Assembly: GCF_013184805.1 (NCBI RefSeq)
Contig: NZ_JAATNG010000006.1
Location: forward strand, 124,001 to 188,000
DNA: 64,000 nucleotides
Direction of reading: 5' to 3'
Origin: Pseudoruegeria sp. HB172150
GTDB lineage: Bacteria; Pseudomonadota; Alphaproteobacteria; Rhodobacterales; Rhodobacteraceae
The notes under the pieces are model-generated. The model worked only from the letters and a program-made list of their open reading frames with translations, did no database searches and was not told the origin of the DNA. Shown here piece after piece: positions 16,862 to 27,062 of this stretch. Numbering within the stretch: the first letter of the stretch is position 1; each line of letters opens with the position of its first letter. Position numbers and translations under genes: made by a program.

Positions 16862-18568
16862 TCAGCCGTCGATCCGGTACCAGTCCTTGATGTTCCAGAT
16901 CTCCGAGTCCCAGTCGTTCATCATGATGCCGCCAAGGCTGTTGGCATGGGCGGAGGGGTTGCCGCGCCAGATCAGCGGGATGATCGAATAGCTCTCCATG
17001 AGCATGTCGTTCATCTGCTTCACAAGCTCGGCGCGCGCATCGATGCCGGCGGTTTGCGACAGTTCGTCGACCAGCGCGTCATACTCTTCGGTGCAGAAAC
17101 GCTGGATGTTGGAGCCCTGCCACTGGGTATCCGGCCCCGGAATTTCCGAGCAGCGCCAGTTCGCCATGTACGCCTCCGGGTCAACGCCCGAGAAGTTGTT
17201 GGTGTACATTTCAATGTCGGCATAGAACTTCTGGAACGTGTCCGGAGAGCCCGGATCGCCGCCGAAGAAGACCGAGGCGTCGATGTTGCGCAGTTCGGTC
17301 TCGATGCCGATCTCTTCCCACCACTGCTTGACCAGCGCCTGGGTGTCCTGACGGACGGCGTTGGTCGAGGTCTGGTAAAGGACAGAGAGCTTCATGCCGT
17401 CCTTGTCGCGGACGCCGTCGCCATCGGTGTCGGTCCAGCCGGCTTCTTCCAGAACCGCCTTGGCGCCTTCGATGTCCTGCACCAGGCAGCCGTCATTGGC
17501 TGTCGAGGCATAGACCGCGGGGGCGGGCACGACGTTACAGGTCGGCGTACCGCCGGCGCCGTAGCCGACATCGACCAGCAGGGCGCGGTCGATGGCCATG
17601 GACATGGCCTTGCCGATCGCCGGATCGGTCAGGAACGGGTGCGGATTGTCCATGGTGGAACGCGCATCGCCCAGAGACGGGTCCGGGTCGGTCTGGTTCA
17701 GGTGCAGACGCTCGACCGAAGTCGCGAAGGCCGAAACCACCGTGCCCAGTCCCTTGGACTGCATCTCGTCCAGCAGGACCGGATCCAGCTGCAGGTTCCA
17801 GGCATAGTCGAATTCGCCGGTTTCCATCACCGCACGGGCCGCCGCGGCCGCGTCGCCGCCGCCCTTGAACACCACGGTGGCGAAGGCCGGCTTGTCGGCT
17901 TCGCGGAAGTTCGGGTTGGCTTCCAGCGTGATCACGTCGTTCGGCTTGAACTCGGTGACGACGAAGGGGCCGGTCCCGATCGGGTTGAAGTTCGCATCGG
18001 TGCATTCTGGCGCCTTTGCGCCGAGGCAGTCAGCAAACTGCGCCGCCTGGATGATCGGGCTCTCGGAGCCGACAAAGGCGGTATAGGGGAACGGCTTGGC
18101 TTCGTTGAAGCTGACCTTGATGGTCATGTCGTCCACGGCTTCGACCGAGGACACGCCATCGAAATAGGAGCTCTGGGCACAGCCGCCTTCGGGGTGGGTG
18201 CAGTATTCCCAGGTGAACACGGCATCGGCCGCGGTCAGCGGGGTGCCGTCAGACCAGACGACGCCGTCCTTCAGCTTCCATGTGATCGACTTCAGATCCT
18301 CGGCCACGCCGCCGTTTTCCAGCGTCGGGATTTCGGTTGCCAGCCAGGGCACCATGTTGCCGTCTTGGTCGAAGCGGGCCAGCGGCTCGATGATCATCGA
18401 AGCGGACTCGACCTCTTTCGTGCCGCCCGAAAGGAACGGATTCAGAGTGGACGGAGCCTGCCAGTAGATAATGTTGAGCTGGCCGTCTTCGCCACGCTCG
18501 GCCATTGCCGCCAAAGGCGTCAGCGCCAATGCTGCCGCTGTGCCCATAAGGGCTTTGGATAAATTCAT
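16862..18568 (-). CDS. Peptide/opine-type ABC transporter substrate-binding protein (SBP_bac_5)
   Basis: A 568-residue periplasmic binding protein. It starts MNLSKALMGTAAALALTPLAAMA, a cleavable Sec signal peptide, then the family-5 solute-binding fold (IIYWQAPSTLNPF; LTAADAVFTWEYC; GTGPFVVTEFKPND; PLIWRGNP). ATG 18568 is chosen over the longer frame because a perfect AAGGAGGTTA site precedes it and the signal peptide begins there. First gene of a leftward transporter operon, divergent from the fused ATPase gene. Family 5 also binds compounds other than peptides, so the ligand is open. Confidence 0.93.
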   Translation of the reverse strand: MNLSKALMGTAAALALTPLAAMAERGEDGQLNIIYWQAPSTLNPFLSGGTKEVESASMIIEPLARFDQDGNMVPWLATEIPTLENGGVAEDLKSITWKLKDGVVWSDGTPLTAADAVFTWEYCTHPEGGCAQSSYFDGVSSVEAVDDMTIKVSFNEAKPFPYTAFVGSESPIIQAAQFADCLGAKAPECTDANFNPIGTGPFVVTEFKPNDVITLEANPNFREADKPAFATVVFKGGGDAAAAARAVMETGEFDYAWNLQLDPVLLDEMQSKGLGTVVSAFATSVERLHLNQTDPDPSLGDARSTMDNPHPFLTDPAIGKAMSMAIDRALLVDVGYGAGGTPTCNVVPAPAVYASTANDGCLVQDIEGAKAVLEEAGWTDTDGDGVRDKDGMKLSVLYQTSTNAVRQDTQALVKQWWEEIGIETELRNIDASVFFGGDPGSPDTFQKFYADIEMYTNNFSGVDPEAYMANWRCSEIPGPDTQWQGSNIQRFCTEEYDALVDELSQTAGIDARAELVKQMNDMLMESYSIIPLIWRGNPSAHANSLGGIMMNDWDSEIWNIKDWYRIDG

Positions 18569-18866
18569 AGTAACCTCCTTGTTGGGATTTTGTCCCCTGC
18601 GAATGACGCGCCTTGACGGCGGTTCGACATTTTCTTTTCCGGCACTTGTGAAGCGCAAGACTTGTTCGGTTTTCGCCATTTGCTCGCCATTCAGGACGAC
18701 TGCCGCAAGTCTCTTAATAATTCTCCGGGAAATGCAAGCCTGCCGCCGGGAGAGTCGCCAAAAAAATAGGCGGCGCCTGCGAAGAGCGCATATTTGACAA
18801 GCGATCGGGTTTGACAATCTTCAGTCGCGGGTCCTAGCTGTGCCGAAGCCGCAAGGAGAATGCGCA

Positions 18867-20690
18867 ATGCTGGACCAGCCACTTGTTTCCGTTGAGAAGT
18901 TGCGTGTCGAATTCGAGACCAACGACGGAACGGTTGTGGCAGTCGAGGATGTCAGCTTCGAAGTCGCACCGGGCGAAACTGTCTGCATCGTCGGGGAAAG
19001 CGGTTCCGGCAAATCCGTGAGTTCTCTCAGTCTGATGCGTCTCGTCGAATTCAGTGGCGGCGAGATTGTCGGAGGAAAGCTGCGCTTCCAGGTGAAAAAG
19101 GACGAGAACCTGGATCTCGCCGCGGCAGACAACGACCTGATGCGTACGATTCGCGGCAACAAGATCGGGATGATCTTTCAAGAGCCGATGACCGCGCTGA
19201 ACCCGGTTTTCACCATCGGAATGCAGCTCAGCGAGGGCCTGCGCGTTCACAAAGGTTTGAGTAAGAAGGAAGCCGCTGCGCGCGCGGTCGAACTCCTTCG
19301 CATGGTGCGCATTCCCGAACCGGAACGCCGCCTGACACAGTACCCGCACGAACTGTCCGGCGGCATGCGCCAGCGCGTCGTCATCGCCATGGCGCTGGCC
19401 TGTGAACCCCGCCTCCTGATCGCGGACGAGCCGACCACGGCACTCGACGTGACCATCCAGGCCGAAATCCTCGCGCTCATCAACCGCCTGAAGCGCGAAA
19501 CCGGCGCCGCCGTCCTGTTCATCACCCACGACATGGCCGTGGTCGCCCAGATCGCCGACCGCGTCGTCGTCATGTTCCGTGGCAACAAGGTTGAGGAAGG
19601 TCCGGTAGAACAGATCTTCGCGAACCCGCAGCACGACTATACCAAGCAGCTCCTGGCGGCGGTGCCCAAACTGGGCGAGATGCGGGGCAAGACAGCGCCC
19701 GAACCGATGCGCCTGCTGGGCGACGACACCCATGTCGAGGGTCCGGTGCGCCCTGCGTCGGACAAGGTTATCCTCGACGTGAAGCACCTCGTCACCCGCT
19801 TCGAGGTCAAGGCCGGAGTCCTGAGACGCACCGTGGCGAACGTCCACGCGGTCGAGGATGTCTCCTTCGCCATCCGCGAAGGCGAAACGCTCAGCCTCGT
19901 CGGCGAGTCCGGTTGTGGCAAATCCACCTGTGGACGGTCGATCCTGCGCCTTGTGGAACCCGATGCCGGAGAGGTGATCCTGGACGGCAAGGATGTCATC
20001 GCCATGTCCGAACGGACGCTGCGCAACGCACGCCGCGACATGCAGATGATCTTCCAGGATCCGTTTGCCAGCCTGAATCCGCAGATGAAGCTCAACGCAC
20101 AGGTGGCGGAACCGCTGCGGAACTACTTCAACCTCGGTACGACCGAGATAAACGACCGCGTGGCGCAGCTCTTCGACCGGGTACACTTGCCCCGCAGCTT
20201 CATGAATCGCTACCCGCATGAACTGTCGGGCGGCCAGCGGCAGCGCATCGCGATCGCGCGCGCCCTTGCCCTGAACCCCAAGCTGATCATCGCGGACGAG
20301 GCGGTATCGGCGCTCGACGTGACGGTTCAGGCGCAGGTGCTGAACCTGATCATGGAACTGCAGGCGGATCTCGGCATATCGATCCTGTTCATCAGCCATG
20401 ACATGGCGGTGGTGGAACGGGTTAGCCACCGGGTCGGCGTGATGTACCTCGGGCGGATCGTCGAGATCGGTCCCCGCGCGTCGATCTTCGAGAATCCGCA
20501 GCACCCCTATACGATCTCGCTTCTGACAGCCGTTCCCGTGGCGGATCCCACGAACCGCAAGTCAGAGGGCGACCTGAACTTCAAGCCCATCGCATCGCCG
20601 ATCTTCCCCGTCGGGCACGAACCGGAGCCGTCGGTCTATAGCGAAATCGGTCCGGGCCACTATGTTCTGGAAGGATCGCACGGACGCTGA
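18867..20690 (+). CDS. Fused double ATP-binding protein of the peptide ABC transporter (DppD-DppF/GsiA-like)
   Basis: A 607-residue cytosolic ATPase with two complete ABC cassettes in one chain. The first has Walker A GESGSGKS (43-50), signature LSGGMRQRV, and Walker [13 protein letters not shown]. The second has Walker A GESGCGKS (about 345-352), signature LSGGQRQRI, and Walker [13 protein letters not shown]. Each is followed by the oligopeptide/dipeptide C-terminal extension. Start is ATG 18867, 8 nt after AAGGAG; the GTG at 18840 lacks a site. Divergent from the binding-protein operon, it supplies the ATPase for the two permeases. Two TTGACA hexamers 17 bp apart (18794, 18811) lie upstream. 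Confidence 0.94.
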   Translation: MLDQPLVSVEKLRVEFETNDGTVVAVEDVSFEVAPGETVCIVGESGSGKSVSSLSLMRLVEFSGGEIVGGKLRFQVKKDENLDLAAADNDLMRTIRGNKIGMIFQEPMTALNPVFTIGMQLSEGLRVHKGLSKKEAAARAVELLRMVRIPEPERRLTQYPHELSGGMRQRVVIAMALACEPRLLIADEPTTALDVTIQAEILALINRLKRETGAAVLFITHDMAVVAQIADRVVVMFRGNKVEEGPVEQIFANPQHDYTKQLLAAVPKLGEMRGKTAPEPMRLLGDDTHVEGPVRPASDKVILDVKHLVTRFEVKAGVLRRTVANVHAVEDVSFAIREGETLSLVGESGCGKSTCGRSILRLVEPDAGEVILDGKDVIAMSERTLRNARRDMQMIFQDPFASLNPQMKLNAQVAEPLRNYFNLGTTEINDRVAQLFDRVHLPRSFMNRYPHELSGGQRQRIAIARALALNPKLIIADEAVSALDVTVQAQVLNLIMELQADLGISILFISHDMAVVERVSHRVGVMYLGRIVEIGPRASIFENPQHPYTISLLTAVPVADPTNRKSEGDLNFKPIASPIFPVGHEPEPSVYSEIGPGHYVLEGSHGR

Positions 20691-20790
20691 CCCGGTCTCC
20701 CGCATCCGTTGCCGCTATCCGGCACGGTCCTTGTTGCAGTGGCCGGAATGTCGGAGTTTCGCAGAAACAACCTGAAATCGCAGAGGTATC

Positions 20791-21954
20791 ATGCCTATCA
20801 AGAACCGATTTGCCGAACTGTTGCCAGAGATCACCGAATGGCGACGAGACATTCACCGCCACCCGGAGATCCTCTTTGACACGCACCGTACCTCGGCGCT
20901 GGTGAAGCAGAAGCTGGAAGAATTTGGTTGCGACGAGGTCGTCGATGCCATCGGCCGCACCGGCGTGGTGGCGGTGATCAGGGGCAAGTCCAACAATTCC
21001 GGCCGCACCATCGGCCTGCGCGCCGACATGGACGCGCTGCCGATAGTCGAGGCGACCGGCCTCGAATATGCGTCCGAGACCAACGGCGCGATGCATGCCT
21101 GTGGCCATGATGGCCACACCGCGATGCTGCTCGGCGCCGCGAAATACCTCGCCGAGACCCGCAATTTCGACGGCACGGCTGTCATCATCTTCCAGCCCGC
21201 CGAAGAAGGCGGCGGCGGCGGCAAGGAGATGTGCGACGACGGCATGATGGACCGCTGGAAGATCGACGAGGTCTACGGCCTGCACAACTGGCCGGGCCAG
21301 CCGGTGGGCAGCTTCTCGATCCGGCCCGGCGGCTTCTTCGCCGCCTCCGACCAGTTCGAAATCACAGTCGAGGGCAAGGGCGGCCACGCGGCGAAACCGC
21401 ACGAAACCATCGACAGCACCGTGGTCGCGTCGCACGTGGTGCTGGCGCTGCAGACCATCGCCAGCCGTAATGTCGATCCGACCAAGCAGGTCGTGGTCTC
21501 GGTGACGTCCTTCGAGACCTCGTCGAAGGCGTTCAACGTGATCCCGCAGCGCGTGACCCTGAAGGGCACAGTGCGCACGCTGGCGCCGGAAGTGCGGGAA
21601 CAGGTCGAAGAGCGGCTGCCGCAGATCGCCGCGGCGACGGCAGAGGTTTTCGGCGCGACCGCAAAGGTGAACTACATGCCCGGCTACCCGGTCATGGTGA
21701 ATGCCGATACCGAGACCGAATTCGCGGCCGAGGTCGCGCGCAACGTCGCCGGCGATTGCGACGAGGCGCCTCTTGTCATGGGCGGCGAGGATTTCGCCTA
21801 CATGCTCGAGGAACGGCCCGGCGCCTACATCCTGCTGGGCAACGGCGATACCGCACCGGTGCATCACCCGGAATACAACTTCAATGACGAGGCAATCCCC
21901 GCCGGCTGTTCCTGGCTGGCAGGCATGGTCGAAAGCAGGCTGCCCGCCGCCTGA
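20791..21954 (+). CDS. M20 family amidohydrolase (N-acyl-amino-acid/hippurate hydrolase type)
   Basis: A 387-residue metal-dependent amidohydrolase. Seen: WRRDIHRHPEILFDTHRT at the N-terminus, RADMDALPI, the metal ligands in HACGHDGHTAMLLGAA, the EEGGGGGKEM acidic pair, a dimerisation segment with GGHAAKPHETID, and VMGGEDFAYML near the C-terminus. The family removes acyl groups from amino acids or hydrolyses small peptides and amides. It lies 100 bp after the peptide-transporter ATPase on the same strand, which suggests that imported N-acylated amino acids or dipeptides are hydrolysed here (inference). Confidence 0.92.
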   Translation: MPIKNRFAELLPEITEWRRDIHRHPEILFDTHRTSALVKQKLEEFGCDEVVDAIGRTGVVAVIRGKSNNSGRTIGLRADMDALPIVEATGLEYASETNGAMHACGHDGHTAMLLGAAKYLAETRNFDGTAVIIFQPAEEGGGGGKEMCDDGMMDRWKIDEVYGLHNWPGQPVGSFSIRPGGFFAASDQFEITVEGKGGHAAKPHETIDSTVVASHVVLALQTIASRNVDPTKQVVVSVTSFETSSKAFNVIPQRVTLKGTVRTLAPEVREQVEERLPQIAAATAEVFGATAKVNYMPGYPVMVNADTETEFAAEVARNVAGDCDEAPLVMGGEDFAYMLEERPGAYILLGNGDTAPVHHPEYNFNDEAIPAGCSWLAGMVESRLPAA

Positions 21955-21970
21955 TCGCGGCGGCGCGGGT

Positions 21971-22210
21971 TCAGGCGTCCTTCGGGTTCGGCTTGGCCTT
22001 CGGCTTTGCTTTCGCCTTCGGCTTCGCGGCCGCCTCGGCCTTCGCGGGCTTTTTCTTCGCGGGGGCCTTTTTCTTGGCCTTGGTGCCTTCCAGCGCGGTC
22101 TGGGCGCGGAACCAGTGTTCCTTGTCCATTCCGTGCGGCTGGCCCTCTTCCAGCCAGATCATGTAGGCGGCAGCGGCGATTTCTTCATCGGTGTCTTTGC
22201 GGGGGAGCAT
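21971..22210 (-). CDS. DUF2934 protein with Lys/Ala/Pro-rich tail
   Basis: A 79-residue basic protein. Residues 1-40 match the DUF2934 pattern (EIAAAAYMIWLEEGQPHGMDKEHW). The remainder is a low-complexity Lys/Ala/Pro tail reminiscent of histone H1-like nucleic-acid-binding tails. ATG 22210, preceded by GAGGA at 7 nt, is preferred over a longer frame reaching 22291. Function unknown. Convergent with the M20 gene (16 bp between stops). Confidence 0.8.
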   Translation of the reverse strand: MLPRKDTDEEIAAAAYMIWLEEGQPHGMDKEHWFRAQTALEGTKAKKKAPAKKKPAKAEAAAKPKAKAKPKAKPNPKDA

Positions 22211-22334
22211 GGCGATCCTCACGGCGGTTGAGGCTGTCATGCCGCTATGCGGCATGGGGAAATCGTAAATCCGGCGTGGCCGATCTGGCAAGCGCTCACT
22301 GGCGGCGGCGCGGGTTTCGCGCTAACCGGTGCCC

Positions 22335-23135
22335 ATGTCTTTGGCAAATGTCGTCTGCATCAAGTGGGGCACGCTGTTCGGCCCTGAATACGTGAACCGG
22401 CTGTACTCCGGCGTGCGCCGCAACCTGTCGCGGGACGTGCGGTTTCTGTGCATGACGGAACATGCCGAGGGTATCCATCCGGATGTCGAGATCCTCGACC
22501 TGCCGGCTGAACCGTTTCACGAGGAAATGAACGCGGCGCTCGCCGTGGCCAACCGGCAGGGCGCGATGCGGAAGGTGTCGCTGTTCCGTCCCGGCCTGAT
22601 CCCGGATCTGGACGGCCCGATCCTCGGCTTCGACCTTGACGTGGTGATTACCGGCCCGCTGGACGAGATCCATGACATGGCGCCCGGAAAGGTCGCGATG
22701 CGGCACGACTGGGTAGAGGCGCGGCGCGGCCGCGCCACCGGCCACGGCTCCGTCTTTCGCTACGACCCCGCGCTGCACCCGTGGCTCTACGAGACCCTCG
22801 CCGCGTCACCCACCGCCGAGGTCGAAAAGGCGCGCGGCAGTGAACAGCGCTACACCTCGACACTGGCGCAGGAAAAAGGCGCCTTCGCCTACCTGCCGTC
22901 CGACCACGTGGTCAGCTTCAAGCACGACTGCCTCGACCTGCCGCCGATGAACTATTTCCGCCCGCCGCGCCTGCCGCTCAACGCCCGCGTCGTCTGCTTC
23001 CACGGCCGTCCGAAAATGCCAGAGGCGGTCGCCGGCTACAAAGGCTCATGGCTGCGCCACTCGCTGCCCTGCGGCTGGCTGAAGGATCACTGGATCGACC
23101 GCGCCAGGGCGGATCTGGGAGAGGCCTGGGGGTAG
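22335..23135 (+). CDS. Glycosyltransferase-like protein
   Basis: A 266-residue cytosolic protein, not firmly recognised. Features suggest a GT-A fold: VVCIKWGTLFGPEYVNRLYSGVRRNL at the start (as in bacterial proteins sharing GT8-like folds), a DxD in ILGFDLDVVI (about 95-104), and a late FHGRPKMPE motif around 220 that may ligate the metal. The ATG at 22335 is used; an overlapping GTG at 22329 is possible. Monocistronic; divergent from the DUF2934 gene. Confidence 0.65.
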   Translation: MSLANVVCIKWGTLFGPEYVNRLYSGVRRNLSRDVRFLCMTEHAEGIHPDVEILDLPAEPFHEEMNAALAVANRQGAMRKVSLFRPGLIPDLDGPILGFDLDVVITGPLDEIHDMAPGKVAMRHDWVEARRGRATGHGSVFRYDPALHPWLYETLAASPTAEVEKARGSEQRYTSTLAQEKGAFAYLPSDHVVSFKHDCLDLPPMNYFRPPRLPLNARVVCFHGRPKMPEAVAGYKGSWLRHSLPCGWLKDHWIDRARADLGEAWG

Positions 23136-23142
23136 GGCGCCC

Positions 23143-23598
23143 TTAAGCGCTCAGCCCCGCATAGGCGAAGGCCACCAGCATCGCCACGATCAGCGCCGCC
23201 TTTGCCAGCTGCACGCCGGGATGGCCGGTCAGCTGCGCCTGGTTCGGGTTCACCGGGTCATACTGCACCGACACCCGCCCGCCGATCCGCCCGGTTTCCT
23301 GCGTGCAGGGCAGGGCGGAGCTGAAGCTGTGGCTCACGCCCGCCGCATCGACGAAGCCGATTCGCGGCATCGCAACGCCGGACGGTCCCGGGAAGATATG
23401 CACCACGCGCCCCTCGGTGATGCGATTGCGCTTGGACCGGATCCAGTCTTCCAGACGGCGCACCAGCAACACCAGCGCGATGGTCGTGGCAAGGGCGAGG
23501 ACAACGAATTCAGCAAGATGCGCGGCAGGGCCCAGGCGTGCCACCGCGATGAACGGCGCCGCCATCAATTCCAGCGCCAGGGCCGATATTTCCATCAT
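23143..23598 (-). CDS. DUF3592-like membrane protein
   Basis: A protein of about 151 residues with N- and C-terminal hydrophobic segments (residues about 20-48 and 128-148) flanking a soluble beta-rich middle part, with VVHIFPGPSGVAMPRIGFVDAAG and VQYDPVNPNQAQL, the pattern of DUF3592 proteins. The start is uncertain: ATG 23598, ATG 23595 or TTG 23625 are all in frame and none has a strong ribosome site. Function unknown. Confidence 0.65.
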   Translation of the reverse strand: MMEISALALELMAAPFIAVARLGPAAHLAEFVVLALATTIALVLLVRRLEDWIRSKRNRITEGRVVHIFPGPSGVAMPRIGFVDAAGVSHSFSSALPCTQETGRIGGRVSVQYDPVNPNQAQLTGHPGVQLAKAALIVAMLVAFAYAGLSA

Positions 23599-23687
23599 GC
23601 TCAAAGTCCGAGTCTCCGCCTTCAATTTCTGGCGTAGATCTCGTTAAAAAATTGGGCAGATTTTCGGCGTCTCTGAGGTTTCTTCGG

Positions 23688-24695
23688 TCACCCGCCGGTA
23701 TGTGACATGTGGCGCGATACCTGACCCTCAACCTGTTGGCGAGAATAGTCAAAATCGTGCCCCTTGGGCTTGCGCCCGATCGCCTTTTCGATGGCCGAGA
23801 CCAGCGGCGCATCCGTCGCCGGGAAATCCCGCAGCGGCTTGCGCAGGTCGGCCATGTCTTCCTGCCCCAGGCACATGTACAGCTCGCCAGTGCAGGTCAG
23901 CCGCACGCGGTTGCACGATTCGCAGAAATTGTGGGTCAGCGGCGTGATGAAACCCAGCTTCTGCCCGGTCTCCTCCAGCCGCACATACCGCGCCGGTCCA
24001 CCGGTCCGCTCCGTCAGCTCGGTCAGCGTGTACCGCTCCGCCAGCTGCCGCCGCACATCCGTCAGCGGCCAGTATTGCCCGACGCGGTCGGTCTCGCCCA
24101 TGTCGCCCATCGGCATGACCTCGATGAAGGTCAGGTGCATGTCCTCGCGCGCGCACCAGTCCACCAGGTCGAACAGCTCGTCCTCGTTGAACCCCTTCAG
24201 CGCGACAACGTTGATCTTCACCCGCATCCCCGCCGCGCGCGCCGCATCGATGCCCTTCATCACCTGCGGCAGCCGGCCCCAGCGGGTCACGCGCGCGAAT
24301 TTCGCCTCGTCCAGCGTGTCGAGAGAGATGTTCACCCGCCGCACACCCGCCGCATAAAGGTCCTCGGCGAACCGGAACAGCTGCGACCCGTTCGTCGTCA
24401 GCGTCAACTCCTTCAGCGCGCCAGACTCCAGATGCCGCGACATCGCCCGGAAAAAGGTCATGATATCGCGCCGCACCAGGGGCTCGCCGCCGGTGATGCG
24501 CAGCTTCTCCACCCCGAGCCCGACAAAGGCCGAACACATCCGGTCCAGCTCTTCCAGCGTCAGCAGCTCCTTTTTCGGCAGGAACGTCATCTGCTCCGCC
24601 ATGCAGTACACACAGCGGAAATCGCACCGGTCGGTGACGGAAACGCGCAGGTAAGTGATTGCGCGCTCGAAAGGATCGACTAATCGCGGGGTCAT
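23688..24695 (-). CDS. moaA: GTP 3',8-cyclase (molybdenum cofactor biosynthesis)
   Basis: A 335-residue radical-SAM enzyme that, with MoaC, turns GTP into cyclic pyranopterin monophosphate. Seen: radical-SAM cluster ligands Cys24, Cys28, Cys31 (CDFRCVYC), the RITGGEPL motif, and the C-terminal substrate-side cluster in [24 protein letters not shown] 24695 gives the family-typical start [13 protein letters not shown]; the longer frame is spurious. The expected C-terminal Gly-Gly is present (HMSHTGG). No other moa gene is in the window. Confidence 0.97.
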   Translation of the reverse strand: MTPRLVDPFERAITYLRVSVTDRCDFRCVYCMAEQMTFLPKKELLTLEELDRMCSAFVGLGVEKLRITGGEPLVRRDIMTFFRAMSRHLESGALKELTLTTNGSQLFRFAEDLYAAGVRRVNISLDTLDEAKFARVTRWGRLPQVMKGIDAARAAGMRVKINVVALKGFNEDELFDLVDWCAREDMHLTFIEVMPMGDMGETDRVGQYWPLTDVRRQLAERYTLTELTERTGGPARYVRLEETGQKLGFITPLTHNFCESCNRVRLTCTGELYMCLGQEDMADLRKPLRDFPATDAPLVSAIEKAIGRKPKGHDFDYSRQQVEGQVSRHMSHTGG

Positions 24696-24782
24696 GACAT
24701 GTGAACTTAGGGCGAGCGGGACCTTGCCGCAAGCCACAGCATCGTGTTGTAAGGGGTACCGAAGCAACCTAACGTGCCTGCC

Positions 24783-25409
24783 ATGAAACAAACCACACTC
24801 CTAATCGCGGCGCTCGCGCTTGCCGGCTGCGGCGGCGGCGCGAACACCGCCGGGGACACCGGCCTTTTCGGCGGCGGCGCCACCGGCCCCGCAGGCGAGC
24901 CGCTCTCCGCGATCGACCCCGCGACCACCAATCTCGAAGCGCCCGAGGAAATCCAGGAAGGCATCATCTCCGATGCCGAACTGTCCGCGGTGACGAACGC
25001 GCCGCCACCATCGGCCGATGCGCGCACGGTCGAGGATTACGACACCACCACGCCGGAACAGCGCGAGGCCGCCGCGGCCCCGGCGCCGGTGATAACTTCG
25101 CCGCCGGCGACGACGACCACAACGGAAACCACGACCGCGGCGCCCGAAGCGGCGGGCGATGGCCGCCTTGGTACCACGGTCGCCTCGATCGGGTCGCCGG
25201 AAGAGCCCGGCTTCTGGATCAAGACGCCGCTCGTGTCGGAAAACGCTTCTGGCCGTCTGTTCTACCCGGCCTCCGGCCGCACCGTGCAGGTTCAGCTGAT
25301 CCCGTCGGGCGGGGCCAGCGGATCGGGCAGCCAGGTGTCCCTCGCGGCGCTGCGTCTGCTGGACGCGCCGCTCGACGGGCTGCCGGAGCTTGTCGTCTAC
25401 AGGAACTGA
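24783..25409 (+). CDS. Putative outer-envelope lipoprotein, low complexity
   Basis: A 208-residue protein with a lipoprotein signal [19 protein letters not shown] (lipobox LAGC). A disordered Thr/Pro/Ala-rich middle part with a run of repeated Thr follows, then a short beta-rich C-terminal domain ([39 protein letters not shown]). No family recognised. Start ATG 24783; no strong ribosome site. Its 3' end overlaps the start of the next gene by 20 bp, which suggests co-transcription. It may belong to the class of Rhodobacterales D-galactarate-dehydratase-like lipoproteins, but I am not sure. Confidence 0.7.
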   Translation: MKQTTLLIAALALAGCGGGANTAGDTGLFGGGATGPAGEPLSAIDPATTNLEAPEEIQEGIISDAELSAVTNAPPPSADARTVEDYDTTTPEQREAAAAPAPVITSPPATTTTTETTTAAPEAAGDGRLGTTVASIGSPEEPGFWIKTPLVSENASGRLFYPASGRTVQVQLIPSGGASGSGSQVSLAALRLLDAPLDGLPELVVYRN

Positions 25410-27042
25410 TCCCGCCGATCCGCTGCAGCGCAGGCTGCTGCCGCGGATCGGAAACTGGCAGGATATGCGCGCGGGCTTCCGATGGGATGTTCCCGCGCGT
25501 TTCAATATCGCGCGGGTGTGCTGCGACGACTGGGCCGCGCGTCCGGCGGATCGCGTCGCCGTCACCCATCTGGGCGAGGATGGCTCGCGGCAGGTCTGGA
25601 CCTTCGCGCAGCTCAAGGCCGCGTCCGACGCGCTCGCGGCATCGTTCCGGGCGCGGGGCGTGGGCCAGGGTGACCGCGTCGCGGTTCTGCTGGCACAGTC
25701 GCCCGAAGTACTGATCAGCCATTTCGCTACATGGAAACTTGGCGCGGTCGCGCTGCCGCTGTTCGTCCTGTTCGGGCCGGATGCGCTGGCCTACCGGCTT
25801 CGGGACAGCGGCGCAAAACTGGTGGTCACGGACGCGGCCAATCTCGACAAGGTGATGGACCTGCGCGCCGAGCTGCCGGAACTGGCGGAGATCTATTGCG
25901 TCGACGGCGGGCCGGATCCGGTGCGCGACTTGCATGCAGAGATTGCCGCCGCCAACGCCCCCATCACGCCGGTCGACACAGCCGCCGACGATCCGGCGGT
26001 TCTGATCTACACCTCCGGCACCACCGGCGATCCCAAGGGCGTGCTACACGCGCATCGATTCCTGCTCGGCCACCTGCCGTCGATGGAGGCGAACCACGAA
26101 GGTTTTCCGCAGCTGGGCGATATCGGCTGGACCCCGGCGGACTGGGCCTGGATCGGCGGGCTGATGGATATGGCGATGCCCTGCCTCTATTACGGGCGAC
26201 CGCAGATCAGCCACCGGATGCGCAAGTTCGACCCGGAGCACGCCTATCGCCTGATCCGGAACGAGCGCCTGACGAACCTGTTCCTGCCGCCCACCGCGCT
26301 GAAGCTGATGCGCCAGGCGGATGTGCCGGACGGGCTGAACATCCGCACCATCTCGTCGGGCGGCGAGGCGCTGGGCGCCGACCTCCTCGACTGGGGGCTG
26401 GAGGCGCTGGGCGCCCCGATCAACGAGCTTTACGGCCAGACCGAATGCAATCTCGTCATGGCCTCCTGCCACGGGTCGATGCCGGTGAAGCCCGGTTCGA
26501 TGGGCCAGCCGCTGCCGGGTTTCGACGTGACCCTGCTCGATGGAGAAGGGCGCGAGGTCGAAGGGCCGGGTGAGGGCGAAATCGCCGTCCGCCGCGGCAC
26601 CCCGGTGATGTTCCTGCGCTACTGGGAAAAGCCCGAGGCGACGGCGGCCAAGTTCTCCGGCGACTGGCTGCGCACTGGGGATCTCGCCCGCCGCGACGAC
26701 GACGGCTATTACTGGTTCGCCTCCCGCGACGACGACGTGATCACGTCCTCCGGCTACCGCATCGGCCCGTCCGAGATCGAGACCTGCCTGACCGGCCACC
26801 CGGACGTGGTCATGGCCGCCGTCATCGGCCTCCCCGATCCTGTGCGGACAGAGGCGGTGACGGCCTATGTCGTCCTGCGCGACGGGGCAGGGTGGTCCGA
26901 CGCTCTGGGCGAAGCGCTGGTGGCGCGCGTGCGCGAACGGGTCAGCCCCCACGTCGCCCCGCGCCGGATTGAACCCATCGACGCGTTGCCGATGACGGCG
27001 ACGGGAAAGATCATGCGAAGGGCGCTGAGGGAGAGGGCCTGA
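25390..27042 (+). CDS. AMP-binding acyl-CoA synthetase (acetyl/medium-chain type)
   Basis: A 550-residue ligase that activates a carboxylic acid to its acyl-CoA through an acyl-AMP. Seen: ACS N-terminal segment with FRWDVPARFNIARVCCDDWA, the AMP/P-loop YTSGTTGDPKGV (about 206-217), YGQTE, WLRTGDLARRDDDGYYW, and the C-terminal TATGKIMRRALR with the Lys that is often acetylated. Start is uncertain: TTG 25390 keeps the conserved N-terminal segment, whereas ATG 25465 would cut into it. The chain length preference is not readable from sequence. Confidence 0.88.
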   Translation: MSSTGTDPADPLQRRLLPRIGNWQDMRAGFRWDVPARFNIARVCCDDWAARPADRVAVTHLGEDGSRQVWTFAQLKAASDALAASFRARGVGQGDRVAVLLAQSPEVLISHFATWKLGAVALPLFVLFGPDALAYRLRDSGAKLVVTDAANLDKVMDLRAELPELAEIYCVDGGPDPVRDLHAEIAAANAPITPVDTAADDPAVLIYTSGTTGDPKGVLHAHRFLLGHLPSMEANHEGFPQLGDIGWTPADWAWIGGLMDMAMPCLYYGRPQISHRMRKFDPEHAYRLIRNERLTNLFLPPTALKLMRQADVPDGLNIRTISSGGEALGADLLDWGLEALGAPINELYGQTECNLVMASCHGSMPVKPGSMGQPLPGFDVTLLDGEGREVEGPGEGEIAVRRGTPVMFLRYWEKPEATAAKFSGDWLRTGDLARRDDDGYYWFASRDDDVITSSGYRIGPSEIETCLTGHPDVVMAAVIGLPDPVRTEAVTAYVVLRDGAGWSDALGEALVARVRERVSPHVAPRRIEPIDALPMTATGKIMRRALRERA

Positions 27043-27062
27043 CGTGCAATTGCCTCGACGGG

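Noticed and set aside
18737-18790. Terminator-like hairpin with T-run in the leader of the binding-protein gene
   Set aside because: The stem is only 4 bp (AGGC/GCCT) before a T-run on the minus strand; too weak to call.
18834-20504. Open frame of 556 codons opposite the fused ATPase gene
   Set aside because: The plus strand encodes two complete ABC cassettes; the reverse frame has no domain or ribosome site.
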